Shown here: piece after piece, positions 1 through 5,169 of the stretch
How positions within the stretch are numbered: the first letter of the stretch is position 1
Layout: every line of letters starts with the position of its first letter
Assembly (NCBI GenBank): GCA_015222405.1
Contig: JADFVG010000025.1
Span: forward strand, 1 to 6,944
Source of the DNA: Chloroflexota bacterium
Lineage (GTDB): Bacteria; Chloroflexota; Dehalococcoidia; E44-bin15
Direction: 5' to 3'
DNA: 6,944 nucleotides
Translations under genes and position numbers: made by a program
The notes under the pieces: model-generated
Database searches by the model: none
Told to the model about the DNA's origin: nothing
The model's input: only the letters and a program-made list of their open reading frames with translations

Positions 1-672
1 GTCACTCATGAGTTGGATGTGCAACTGTTCAATCGTTTCCTGGCATACCTGGCCGTTAGTGACCATCTCCCGGCCGGCTTTTTCCAGGGCATCACGAAAC
101 ACATTAATCCTCTGAATCAGCACAGGGTCATCGTGGTCTGAGATTCCCAAAGCCTCTCCACAGTTGCGGTAGATTTCCAGTATGATATTGCCCGCACCCC
201 TTCTTTTGGCGATTGCGAGAAAAGTCTTGAGCAACTCAAAATTATGCTCACCGGGAAAGCCCGAATTAGCAATAAAGAACTGTTTTGGAAACCGTTTAAT
301 CCTGCCCTCATGATAGAAACTGCCATCATCATTCCTATGAATATGGGGCGTCGCCAGGGGTAGGAATCGATCATTGAAATTCTTCAGCAGCCCCGTCATA
401 TACATGCCGTACACCGGTGTGGCCATTCCCGCATAGTCGGCTTCCAGGAAAATCTCTATGAGGCCCGCCATGTCGTCGTTGATCGCACATCTTCCTGGCG
501 TTTTGCCCCAGCAGGTGAAACAACCACGGCACTGTTTTATGTCCTTCTCAATCAGAAATACTTCTTCCGTCTCGGCACCTGCCTGCCTCGCCCCTTCCAG
601 TAGCGGTTCGATTATCTTATGGCTGTTGCTTTCTCGTCCCCTGGGGCTACCGTTGAAAACAGTCACTTCCAT
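1..672 (-). CDS. Iron-sulfur flavoprotein-like NAD(P)H-dependent FMN reductase (3' end outside window)
   Basis: The reverse strand is open from an ATG at 672 to the left edge (224 codons, no stop), so the C-terminus is missing. The protein begins with a flavodoxin-like FMN phosphate loop (NGSPRG..SNS, residues 7-17). A cysteine cluster C48-X2-C51-X2-C54-X7-C62 follows, then INDDM (64-68) and a TPVYG motif (85-89), which in this superfamily lies by the flavin ring. The CX2CX2CX4-7C spacing is the published signature of archaeal/anaerobe iron-sulfur flavoproteins (Isf), which bind 4Fe-4S and FMN and pass electrons from ferredoxin or reduce O2/H2O2. Many NADPH-dependent FMN reductases share similar cysteines, so the cluster is inferred. 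It is probably a cytosolic redox enzyme. The start is fixed by AGAAGGAG 10 nt upstream. It is transcribed divergently from the methyltransferase, with no operon partner visible. Confidence 0.85.
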   Translation of the reverse strand, partial: MEVTVFNGSPRGRESNSHKIIEPLLEGARQAGAETEEVFLIEKDIKQCRGCFTCWGKTPGRCAINDDMAGLIEIFLEADYAGMATPVYGMYMTGLLKNFNDRFLPLATPHIHRNDDGSFYHEGRIKRFPKQFFIANSGFPGEHNFELLKTFLAIAKRRGAGNIILEIYRNCGEALGISDHDDPVLIQRINVFRDALEKAGREMVTNGQVCQETIEQLHIQLMSD

Positions 673-682
673 CTCAATTCTG

Positions 683-690
683 CTCCTTCT
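683..690 (-). promoter_or_regulatory. Ribosome binding site of the flavoprotein gene
   Basis: The reverse strand reads AGAAGGAG, 10 nt before the ATG at 672. This near-perfect Shine-Dalgarno fixes the start of the flavoprotein and argues for bacterial-type initiation. Confidence 0.7.
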
Positions 691-744
691 AATTCAGATT
701 CATTTCAGCGTGTTACAGCTCTGCAAAGGTTCATCCACTCACGT

Positions 745-774
745 ACTTTAACAACCCTCACGGCTGTGGGTCAA
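745..774 (-). promoter_or_regulatory. Possible sigma70-type promoter for the flavoprotein gene
   Basis: On the reverse strand, TTGACC (769-774) and TAAAGT (745-750) are separated by 18 nt. The -35 matches the consensus at 5/6 and the -10 at 4/6. The predicted transcript would have a leader of about 65 nt before the ATG at 672. This is a by-eye match only. Confidence 0.35.
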
Positions 775-890
775 GCTCGCGGCAGAATGCTGTCACGCCG
801 AACATCTCGCTGGTCCCCGAGACTGTATCGTGCTTTGCTAATGCCTGAAGACTGACACAATCCACGCCTGCGTGTAAATCGTAATCACGC

Positions 891-930
891 TGAACAATCC
901 AAGCGTTCGTTCAATATAACCCATTGTTCA
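891..930. repeat. TGAACAAT inverted repeat
   Basis: TGAACAAT (891-898) and its exact complement ATTGTTCA (923-930) lie 32 bp apart centre to centre, about three helical turns. The spacing would suit a looped or dimeric regulator site. The same octamer recurs at 4059-4066 inside the predicted promoter of the nuclease-like gene. Confidence 0.4.
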
Positions 931-946
931 TGTTTCCGCTATTATC

Positions 947-962
947 GAGTGCATATGCACTC
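947..962. repeat. Perfect 16-bp palindrome (possible operator)
   Basis: GAGTGCATATGCACTC is perfectly self-complementary with no spacer, and the flanking bases do not extend it. It lies between the divergent flavoprotein and methyltransferase genes, 130 bp upstream of the latter's -35. This form is typical of a homodimeric transcription factor site, but no regulator is identified. Confidence 0.5.
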
Positions 963-1014
963 TGTAGTTTACCTAGCGCCACACAGCCTCGGGCAGGTCT
1001 ATAGCGCGAAGCTC

Positions 1015-1036
1015 TTCATCGCCGGCAAGCGATGAA
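1015..1036. repeat. Hairpin: TTCATCGC / GCGATGAA
   Basis: Two perfect 8-base arms (1015-1022 and 1029-1036) enclose a 6-nt loop, CGGCAA. No T-tract follows on either strand, so it is not a typical rho-independent terminator. It lies 55 bp upstream of the methyltransferase -35 box. Confidence 0.45.
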
Positions 1037-1091
1037 ATCGCGAAAGCATGTGATAGCTTCCATTCATCAAATCGATGCCTGAGATCGATCT

Positions 1092-1121
1092 TTGCCTGTA
1101 GAAAATGGTTCGTTGTATAAT
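1092..1121 (+). promoter_or_regulatory. Promoter of the membrane methyltransferase gene
   Basis: TTGCCT (1092-1097), an 18-nt spacer and a perfect TATAAT (1116-1121) put the transcription start near 1128. That is after an in-frame ATG at 1105 and just before the GGAGG at 1130, so translation should begin at 1141. Confidence 0.65.
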
Positions 1122-1129
1122 CCGAAACT

Positions 1130-1134
1130 GGAGG
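1130..1134 (+). promoter_or_regulatory. Ribosome binding site of the methyltransferase gene
   Basis: GGAGG lies 6 nt before the ATG at 1141. The alternative in-frame ATG at 1105 has no SD and lies upstream of the -10 box, so this site decides the start. Confidence 0.75.
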
Positions 1135-1140
1135 AAAGCA

Positions 1141-2169
1141 ATGGACCTTACACGTTCGAGAATGGGACTTCTAGCGGTTATATCTCTGCTGGCAGTAGTC
1201 TTTACTGCTGCACTGACTTTTGCCACGTTGCAGCTCCCGGTCATACTCGGTAGCTGGCTCTCCAACTACTTCCCTGACATTCATCCGGTAATAGAACCGG
1301 AGCGAATAGCCGAGTTTATGGTAATCGTCCGCCCTATTGGTTATGCATGCCTTATAGCAATAGCCGTCTTGATAGTGGCCGGTTTTGTGACGGGTAAGAG
1401 GAAGCTATCTGTCTTCGGTTCCTTTGCCTTTTTCTTGCCCACCTTTGGCTATTTCTTTGCGTCCATGTTTTTCCTTGCTGGTCTAGGCATCTTGAGAATT
1501 CCCTTTATCCCTTTCTGGGACCCAAGCATAAGCCTCATGAACTTCGGAGATATCAGCTACCTGCCGTATATGGCGTTGGTCTACCCGTTCTGGCTTGCGG
1601 GCGTAGATATCAGGATGGCTATATCTTGGGTCGCTGTAGGACTTGGTCTCTTCATATTTGTTCTGGGGACTATCACATGGTTCTACGGTAAAGCACAAAG
1701 AAGAAAGACCGTTGATTTCTGGATATACAGGTATACGCGCCATCCCCAGTATCTGGGCTTCATTATATGGAGCTACGGGGTAATGCTAATCGCCGCCCAA
1801 CAGCCGGTCCCGATGGGTGGCGCAAATCCGGGAGCGAGTTTGCCCTGGCTACTAACGTCGCTGGTCATAATCTGCATCGCCCTGGCTGAGGAGAACAGAA
1901 TGAGAAAGGAAGACAGCAATGGGTATTTACAGTATACGGCCGGTGCTCCATTCATGTTCCCCATTCCAAGATTTGTTGCTACTCTGATAACATCCCCGAT
2001 AAGGCTTCTGCTTAAGAAGAACCGGCCAGAAACAGGAAAGGAGCTTCTGGCGACGTTTGCGGTTTACGCTGCTTTGCTTATCTTGCTGTCTCTTCCTTTT
2101 GTTCTGCTGGACTGGCCTGATGGCCTTGGATGGTCTGATTGGCCAGGGTATGTTCCTGGCATTCCTTGA
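1141..2169 (+). CDS. Integral-membrane methyltransferase of the PEMT/isoprenylcysteine carboxyl methyltransferase (ICMT) type
   Basis: The 342-residue polytopic membrane protein has about seven hydrophobic segments, near residues 9-35, 57-80, 89-117, 160-185, 205-221, 232-248 and 305-328. The family hallmark is in the second half: Y-T-R200-H201-P202-Q-Y204-L-G206, then E250-E251 followed by G-Y262-x-x-Y265 and a proline-containing end of the domain. In ICMT and phospholipid N-methyltransferases these elements bind S-adenosylmethionine at the membrane interface and methylate a lipidic substrate. The N-terminal half (about 150 residues, three membrane segments) and a final C-terminal helix extend beyond the compact catalytic core. 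The substrate cannot be read from sequence; a CaaX protein, phospholipid, or other lipid or thiol are all possible. The start at 1141 is set by GGAGG and by the promoter. The gene stands alone and converges on the PP-loop gene 58 bp away. Confidence 0.85.
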   Translation: MDLTRSRMGLLAVISLLAVVFTAALTFATLQLPVILGSWLSNYFPDIHPVIEPERIAEFMVIVRPIGYACLIAIAVLIVAGFVTGKRKLSVFGSFAFFLPTFGYFFASMFFLAGLGILRIPFIPFWDPSISLMNFGDISYLPYMALVYPFWLAGVDIRMAISWVAVGLGLFIFVLGTITWFYGKAQRRKTVDFWIYRYTRHPQYLGFIIWSYGVMLIAAQQPVPMGGANPGASLPWLLTSLVIICIALAEENRMRKEDSNGYLQYTAGAPFMFPIPRFVATLITSPIRLLLKKNRPETGKELLATFAVYAALLILLSLPFVLLDWPDGLGWSDWPGYVPGIP

Positions 2170-2227
2170 TCCCTAATAAGTTCATAAGCGGCCTCGTGCC
2201 CATTATCTTCAACAACCCGCCCTTTTG

Positions 2228-2896
2228 TTAGTCAGGGCAGTGGCGAAGATCATATCTAATGGTATCCAGAAACCAGTAGTTGTTCCGGCTGATAACCTTG
2301 CTCTCAATGAGTCGTATCCGTCCATCAAGAATAGGGCCGTTGGTCACAACGGTATGGTATTCACCATTCTCTCCGCAGATATCAACACCTTTTTTCTGAA
2401 GGTACTCAATGAATACCTTATCAAGTCGTTTGCCAATCCAATCTTTGTCGACTAAGTTAGATTGAGCACTCACGATAATTGCCTCAAACCCTTCTTTAAC
2501 AAAGCCATTTAGTATGTCCTCCATCTTCCTACCCCAGAGTGGCTCAATCGCCTTAATGCCCAGGTCGTGGCAGACCCTTTCTGCCCAGTCCTTGTGCTCT
2601 TGAAGGTGTATATCACCAAAGACCATCCCTTCTGTGCCACCAGAAATGAGACTTCGTACTGCCTCCTTGAACTCTTGCTCATATCCATCCCAAGTAGTCT
2701 CCTTCTGCAACACAGGGATCCTCAGAGCATGGCTTTGTAGTTGAATCAACCTAGCTTCTGTGCCGTGAAAACTCACCCTGTGGAATTCCTTGGAGATGAA
2801 GTTCACTAGGTGAGAAATCTGGTATCCTCTACTCATTGCCTCATAGAGGGCGAAGCAGCTGTCTTTGCCACCACTCCAGGATGCAATATAGCTCAT
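2228..2896 (-). CDS. Dph6-like PP-loop ATP-pyrophosphatase (diphthine-ammonia ligase family)
   Basis: The 222-residue protein matches the full length of the short Dph6/MJ0570-type family. It opens with the PP-loop S8-G-G-K-D-S13, which binds ATP and releases pyrophosphate. It continues with FGDIH (93-97), EPLWG (118-122) and the family signature GENGEYHT..TNGPIL (175-190). In archaea and eukaryotes such enzymes adenylate diphthine on EF-2 and amidate it. Bacteria lack diphthamide, so if the host is bacterial the substrate is unknown; only the chemistry (ATP-dependent activation and amidation) is a fair guess. I chose the ATG at 2896 because family members begin directly before SWSGGKDS. An upstream TTG (2932) has no SD and coincides with the -35 box. 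No SD precedes 2896, in keeping with a leaderless transcript. Confidence 0.85.
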   Translation of the reverse strand: MSYIASWSGGKDSCFALYEAMSRGYQISHLVNFISKEFHRVSFHGTEARLIQLQSHALRIPVLQKETTWDGYEQEFKEAVRSLISGGTEGMVFGDIHLQEHKDWAERVCHDLGIKAIEPLWGRKMEDILNGFVKEGFEAIIVSAQSNLVDKDWIGKRLDKVFIEYLQKKGVDICGENGEYHTVVTNGPILDGRIRLIESKVISRNNYWFLDTIRYDLRHCPD

Positions 2897-2903
2897 AGGT
2901 TCA

Positions 2904-2932
2904 ATTGTAGCGTATTCCCCAAATTGAACCAA
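2904..2932 (-). promoter_or_regulatory. Promoter of the Dph6-like gene, implying a leaderless mRNA
   Basis: On the reverse strand, TTGGTT (2927-2932), a 17-nt spacer and TACAAT (2904-2909, 5/6 match) are followed only 7 nt later by the ATG at 2896. The expected transcription start therefore falls at or next to the A of the start codon. No SD lies between. Confidence 0.55.
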
Positions 2933-2962
2933 GCGCTAAATTCGTACATTCAGGTCACAATC

Positions 2963-2982
2963 AGCTATCTTGTTGGATAGCT
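2963..2982. repeat. Hairpin: AGCTATC / GATAGCT
   Basis: Two perfect 7-base arms enclose a 6-nt loop, TTGTTG. It sits 30 bp upstream of the Dph6-like gene's -35 box, where a regulator could bind. A short TTTCT follows on the plus strand, but no plus-strand gene ends here, so a terminator role is unlikely. Confidence 0.4.
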
Positions 2983-3107
2983 TTCTACTATGTTGTTACC
3001 TTCAAGAAACCGTCCCTTTTTCTACACTCAACATTCTGGTGTTCTGTTGCACTTGGGCACGCTATGGTTGTTGACATCCAATATTCAGATATCTATGATT
3101 ATTGTAG

Positions 3108-3300
3108 TCAGTTGAAAGAGACATCCCAATCGAATTGGCAGGTGATACAATCGTACTGTCGGTTCGTGCTTCCGTTGACCTGCCTACAAACGCAGCCCAC
3201 ATTATGGACTACTTGGCTAAGACAGTTGAACGAAACGGAACTGGGATGACAATGTGGAAGGAGGGTTCAGAGACGTGCACAAACTCCTGATGAAGATCCC
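3108..3300 (+). pseudogene. Unidentified coding-like remnant upstream of the GNAT gene
   Basis: One frame is open from 3108, after a TAG, to a TGA at 3288-3290. It encodes a balanced, protein-like sequence including GDTIVLSVRASVDLPTNA and HIMDYLAKTVERNGTGM. I do not recognise the family. There is no convincing start with an RBS; in-frame candidates are TTG 3135 and ATG 3204. After about 3265 a second frame also looks coding (FRDVHKLLMKIP), and the GNAT frame takes over near 3301. The pattern suggests the 3' end of a gene whose 5' part is lost, or single-base indels. The TGA overlaps an ATG (3290), a layout typical of coupled genes. Confidence 0.35.
3258..3265 (+). promoter_or_regulatory. Strong SD-like sequence without an in-frame start for the GNAT gene
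   Basis: AAGGAGGG is a strong Shine-Dalgarno. The nearest usable start is GTG 3275 (spacing about 10), with ATG 3290 further on. Both are one frame away from the acetyltransferase frame. It probably marks the original initiation region. Confidence 0.4.
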
Positions 3301-3372
3301 ACCCGGCTTGAAACTGAGAGACTGGTCGTTAGGAAGTACAAGAAGGGCGATGGGCAGGATCTGTTTGCCCTC

Positions 3373-3867
3373 GTGGAGCGAAACAACAACTGCCAGTTCC
3401 TCTGGGCAAATGTCGAAGAAGTGGCCTCCTTGAAGACCAAGACGGAAGCCGAGATCATGGTCCGTAAGCACGAGGCAGAGTGGGTGGGACGCCTTCGGTT
3501 CGTCATGGGTGTCTGGTTGAAGGACGAAAACAAGTATGTAGGGCAGATCTGGATTGAACCCGACAAGTGGGATGTACCGTCGTTTGAAATCGGGTGGTTT
3601 GTGGACGGTGGCTACGAAGGCATGGGCGTTGCAGCCGAATCCGCGCGAAGATGCCTTGAGTTCCTCTTCGACAACTTGAAGGCCCATAGAGTGTCGGCCA
3701 TCATGCGAGACACCAGCCCTAGGAGTTGGAAGTTGGCAGAGCGGTTAGGCTTCCGCCGGGAGGGACATCTACGGGAATGCAGAGTCGAGAATGGCATTAG
3801 GTATGGGTTGGTTCGTTACGGGATGCTGAACACTGAATTCCCCGGCACTGTAGCTGCTGCCATCTGA
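3373..3867 (+). CDS. GNAT-family N-acetyltransferase, RimJ/RimL-like (true N-terminus out of frame or lost)
   Basis: From the first in-frame canonical start (GTG 3373) the product has 164 residues. The same frame already encodes the usual GNAT beginning, TRLETERLVVRKY, from 3301. The acetyl-CoA-binding motif A is G80-Y-E-G-M-G-V-A-A-E-S90, after a strand ending FEIGWFVD. It is followed by the typical D-T-S-x-x-S-x-x-x-A-E-R-L-G-F-R-R-E-G element. Such enzymes move acetyl from acetyl-CoA to an amine, often a protein N-terminus, amino acid or antibiotic; the substrate is unknown here. No ATG, GTG or TTG lies in frame between the TGA at 3247 and 3373. Starting at 3373 would delete the first strand of the fold, so I favour a one-base indel near 3297-3304 that separates ATG 3290 or GTG 3275 from the body. 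No SD precedes 3373. It is either a sequencing or assembly error or a recent pseudogene. Confidence 0.75.
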   Translation: MERNNNCQFLWANVEEVASLKTKTEAEIMVRKHEAEWVGRLRFVMGVWLKDENKYVGQIWIEPDKWDVPSFEIGWFVDGGYEGMGVAAESARRCLEFLFDNLKAHRVSAIMRDTSPRSWKLAERLGFRREGHLRECRVENGIRYGLVRYGMLNTEFPGTVAAAI

Positions 3868-3980
3868 TTGAGATCATGAGTAAACCTGTGGCTCGGTTTG
3901 GCTTCTAATAGGGTGGTTACGTTCGTTGGTTAGTCTATTCAGGTGTTAATGTGCTACTGTTTAACAACAATCGCTCCTTA

Positions 3981-4020
3981 GTTTGATGTTTATTGAGAGT
4001 TGTCCATCAAGACATCAAAC
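3981..4020. repeat. Inverted repeat GTTTGATGT / ACATCAAAC
   Basis: Perfect 9-base arms (3981-3989 and 4012-4020) extend by a G-T and an A-T pair to 11, with an 18-nt loop. No T-tract follows. It ends 27 bp before the -35 box of the nuclease-like gene, a plausible operator position. Confidence 0.5.
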
Positions 4021-4047
4021 GTCTCCTGTGTTTCCAGGAACCTCTAT

Positions 4048-4076
4048 TTGCCCCCTTGTGAACAATAGAGTATGAT
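4048..4076 (+). promoter_or_regulatory. Candidate promoter of the nuclease-like gene
   Basis: TTGCCC (4048-4053), 17 nt and TATGAT (4071-4076, 5/6) predict a start near 4083 and a leader of about 75 nt. The spacer contains TGAACAAT (4059-4066), the octamer also found as an inverted pair at 891-930. Confidence 0.45.
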
Positions 4077-4158
4077 CAACTCGGTGGCGAATGCTCGTTC
4101 TTTCTTCTCCTACATCTGGACCATCAGGAAATCCAACAGGCAACCATGAAGGGACACC

Positions 4159-4866
4159 ATGGTCATCGAATCACCGAACGCAAAACAACAAATCGGTGTG
4201 CTCAATGAGAAGCCTCTCCACGCAGCTCTGAAAAGGCAGTATGCGCAGCCTAACGATCGGTTTGAGGTACCTATTGATGGCTTTCTGGTCGACATCGTCC
4301 GGGGTAACCTTCTGTTGGAAATCCAGACACGGAACTTCGCGGCTGTGAAACAGAAACTGACGTCGCTTGTGAGCCAGCACCATGTACGGTTAGTGTACCC
4401 GATAGCACAAGAGAAATGGATCTTGAAGCTAGCAGAAGATGGACAGAGCCAGATCAGTCGACGAAAATCACCTAAACGCGGTACTCTGGAGGATATCTTT
4501 GAAGAGCTCGTAAGTTTTCCAGAATTACTCTCACATCCCAGCTTTTCCATCGAGGTTGTGCTCATCAAAGAGGAAGAAATCCGTCGGTATAACAGAACTC
4601 GTGGTTGGCGTAGAAGAGGATGGGTTACCCACGAGCGTCGGTTATTGCAGATAGTGGCACGGAAGTTACTTAAGACGCCAGATGATCTGCGTGCTGTTAT
4701 CCCATCCCTTTTAGCCGAACCATTTACGACACACGACCTTGCCATTGCCATGAACAAATCCCGTCGATTCGCGCAGAAGATGGTCTATTGTCTCCGTCGA
4801 ATGGGTAGTATCACTTCAGCTGGAAAACGTGGAAATGCTGTCCTTTACACACGCGGAATTTCTTGA
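4159..4866 (+). CDS. Predicted PD-(D/E)XK nuclease-like protein with C-terminal winged helix
   Basis: I do not recognise a named family for these 235 residues. The first 75 residues look like a PD-(D/E)XK core: a helix with E17 (LNEKPLHAALKRQY), then a strand pair carrying D45 (GFLVDIV) and E54-x-Q56 (LLLEIQTRNF). D45 and E54 are separated by eight residues, followed by an amphipathic helix (AAVKQKLTSLV). The usual catalytic Lys is replaced by Gln56, as in some divergent members. The middle has a strongly basic RGWRRRGW segment (148-155). Residues about 188-232 (TTHDLAIAMNKSRRFAQKMVYCLRRMG, then a short wing) read as a winged helix for DNA binding. AGGG lies 5 nt before the ATG. It is a lone gene with its own promoter. 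It may act in DNA repair or restriction, or as a regulator with a dead nuclease fold; the function is not established. Confidence 0.7.
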   Translation: MVIESPNAKQQIGVLNEKPLHAALKRQYAQPNDRFEVPIDGFLVDIVRGNLLLEIQTRNFAAVKQKLTSLVSQHHVRLVYPIAQEKWILKLAEDGQSQISRRKSPKRGTLEDIFEELVSFPELLSHPSFSIEVVLIKEEEIRRYNRTRGWRRRGWVTHERRLLQIVARKLLKTPDDLRAVIPSLLAEPFTTHDLAIAMNKSRRFAQKMVYCLRRMGSITSAGKRGNAVLYTRGIS

Positions 4867-5169
4867 ATAATCTTGCTTCAACCTACACATTACCCTATGA
4901 CTTTTGTTGGATACACTAAGGTTGAACAAAACCGAGGATTGTTGGTTTCATTAGCACTCAATGATACGTATGGTGAGCCCGGCAGCGAGAACTGTCAATG
5001 TCGTTGGCCTTGCCCGTGATTGAGGACTTGCCACTTCACTGTAAGACACATACTGAGAGGCGATTTGACGGTAGGCAAAATGCCTGGGGATACGTCTGCC
5101 AGTTCTGTATTACTGCTGACTTCATTGCCGGAAAACTGAGCGGCTGCCTGTCTTCCCAGTTTGTCTAGT
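4867..5169. other. Intergenic region with one doubtful small ORF
   Basis: This stretch has no recognised gene. An 8-base inverted pair, TTCAACCT (4877-4884) and AGGTTGAA (4919-4926), has a long 34-nt loop and no T-tract. The only open frame I would keep in view is 4998-5168. No promoter or terminator stands out. Confidence 0.45.
4998..5168 (+). CDS. Doubtful 56-residue ORF with a Cys/His cluster
   Basis: An ATG at 4998 opens a 56-residue frame ending in TAG at 5168, one base short of the stop of the converging membrane gene. It contains H-C-K-T-H and then C-Q-F-C about 20 residues later, an arrangement resembling a small zinc-binding site, in a soluble-looking sequence. There is no clear SD, no recognised family and no evident promoter. 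It may be a remnant of a longer protein or a chance ORF. Confidence 0.2.
   Translation: MSLALPVIEDLPLHCKTHTERRFDGRQNAWGYVCQFCITADFIAGKLSGCLSSQFV

Larger units (their letters stand above)
673..1140. other. Divergent intergenic region with several inverted repeats
   Basis: This 468-bp gap separates the left-going flavoprotein from the right-going methyltransferase. I find no convincing gene in it on either strand; the short open frames have no RBS or recognisable protein. It holds a candidate promoter for each flanking gene, a TGAACAAT/ATTGTTCA inverted pair (891-930), a perfect 16-bp palindrome (947-962) and an 8-bp-stem hairpin (1015-1036). A small CACGC-CT-GCGTG dyad is at 863-874. Confidence 0.6.
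3868..4158. other. Intergenic region upstream of the nuclease-like gene
   Basis: These 291 bp hold no supportable gene. They contain a long inverted repeat (3981-4020) and a candidate promoter (4048-4076) for the downstream gene. A weak AAACC/GGTTT pair just after the GNAT stop lacks a T-tract and is not called a terminator. Confidence 0.5.

Noticed and set aside
458..855. Plus-strand open frames over the flavoprotein start and its upstream region
   Set aside because: They are mostly antisense to the flavoprotein, low in coding character and without an SD.
1105..1140. Upstream ATG for the methyltransferase
   Set aside because: The -10 box TATAAT (1116-1121) lies inside this extension, and GGAGG sits just before ATG 1141.
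2911..3249. Long plus-strand open frame without a stop (113 codons), including ATG 3064
   Set aside because: It is rich in Cys, Trp and Ser with no RBS, and overlaps a more protein-like frame at 3108-3290; it is probably chance.
3217..3687. 156-codon open frame on the reverse strand opposite the GNAT gene
   Set aside because: It lies antisense to clear acetyltransferase motifs and shows no recognisable protein features.
3882..3899. AAACC/GGTTT pair after the GNAT stop as a terminator
   Set aside because: The stem is only 5 bp and no T-tract follows.
4110..4757. 215-codon open frame on the reverse strand opposite the nuclease-like gene
   Set aside because: It is antisense to a well-supported gene, has a Ser/Arg/Cys-rich composition typical of a shadow frame, and has no RBS.
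4897..5019. 40-codon ORF starting at ATG 4897
   Set aside because: It has no SD, no recognisable features, and overlaps the slightly better ORF at 4998.
5095..5169. AAACTG/CAGTTT pair after the small membrane gene as a terminator
   Set aside because: The stem is 6 bp, the loop is long, and no T-run follows on the reverse strand.
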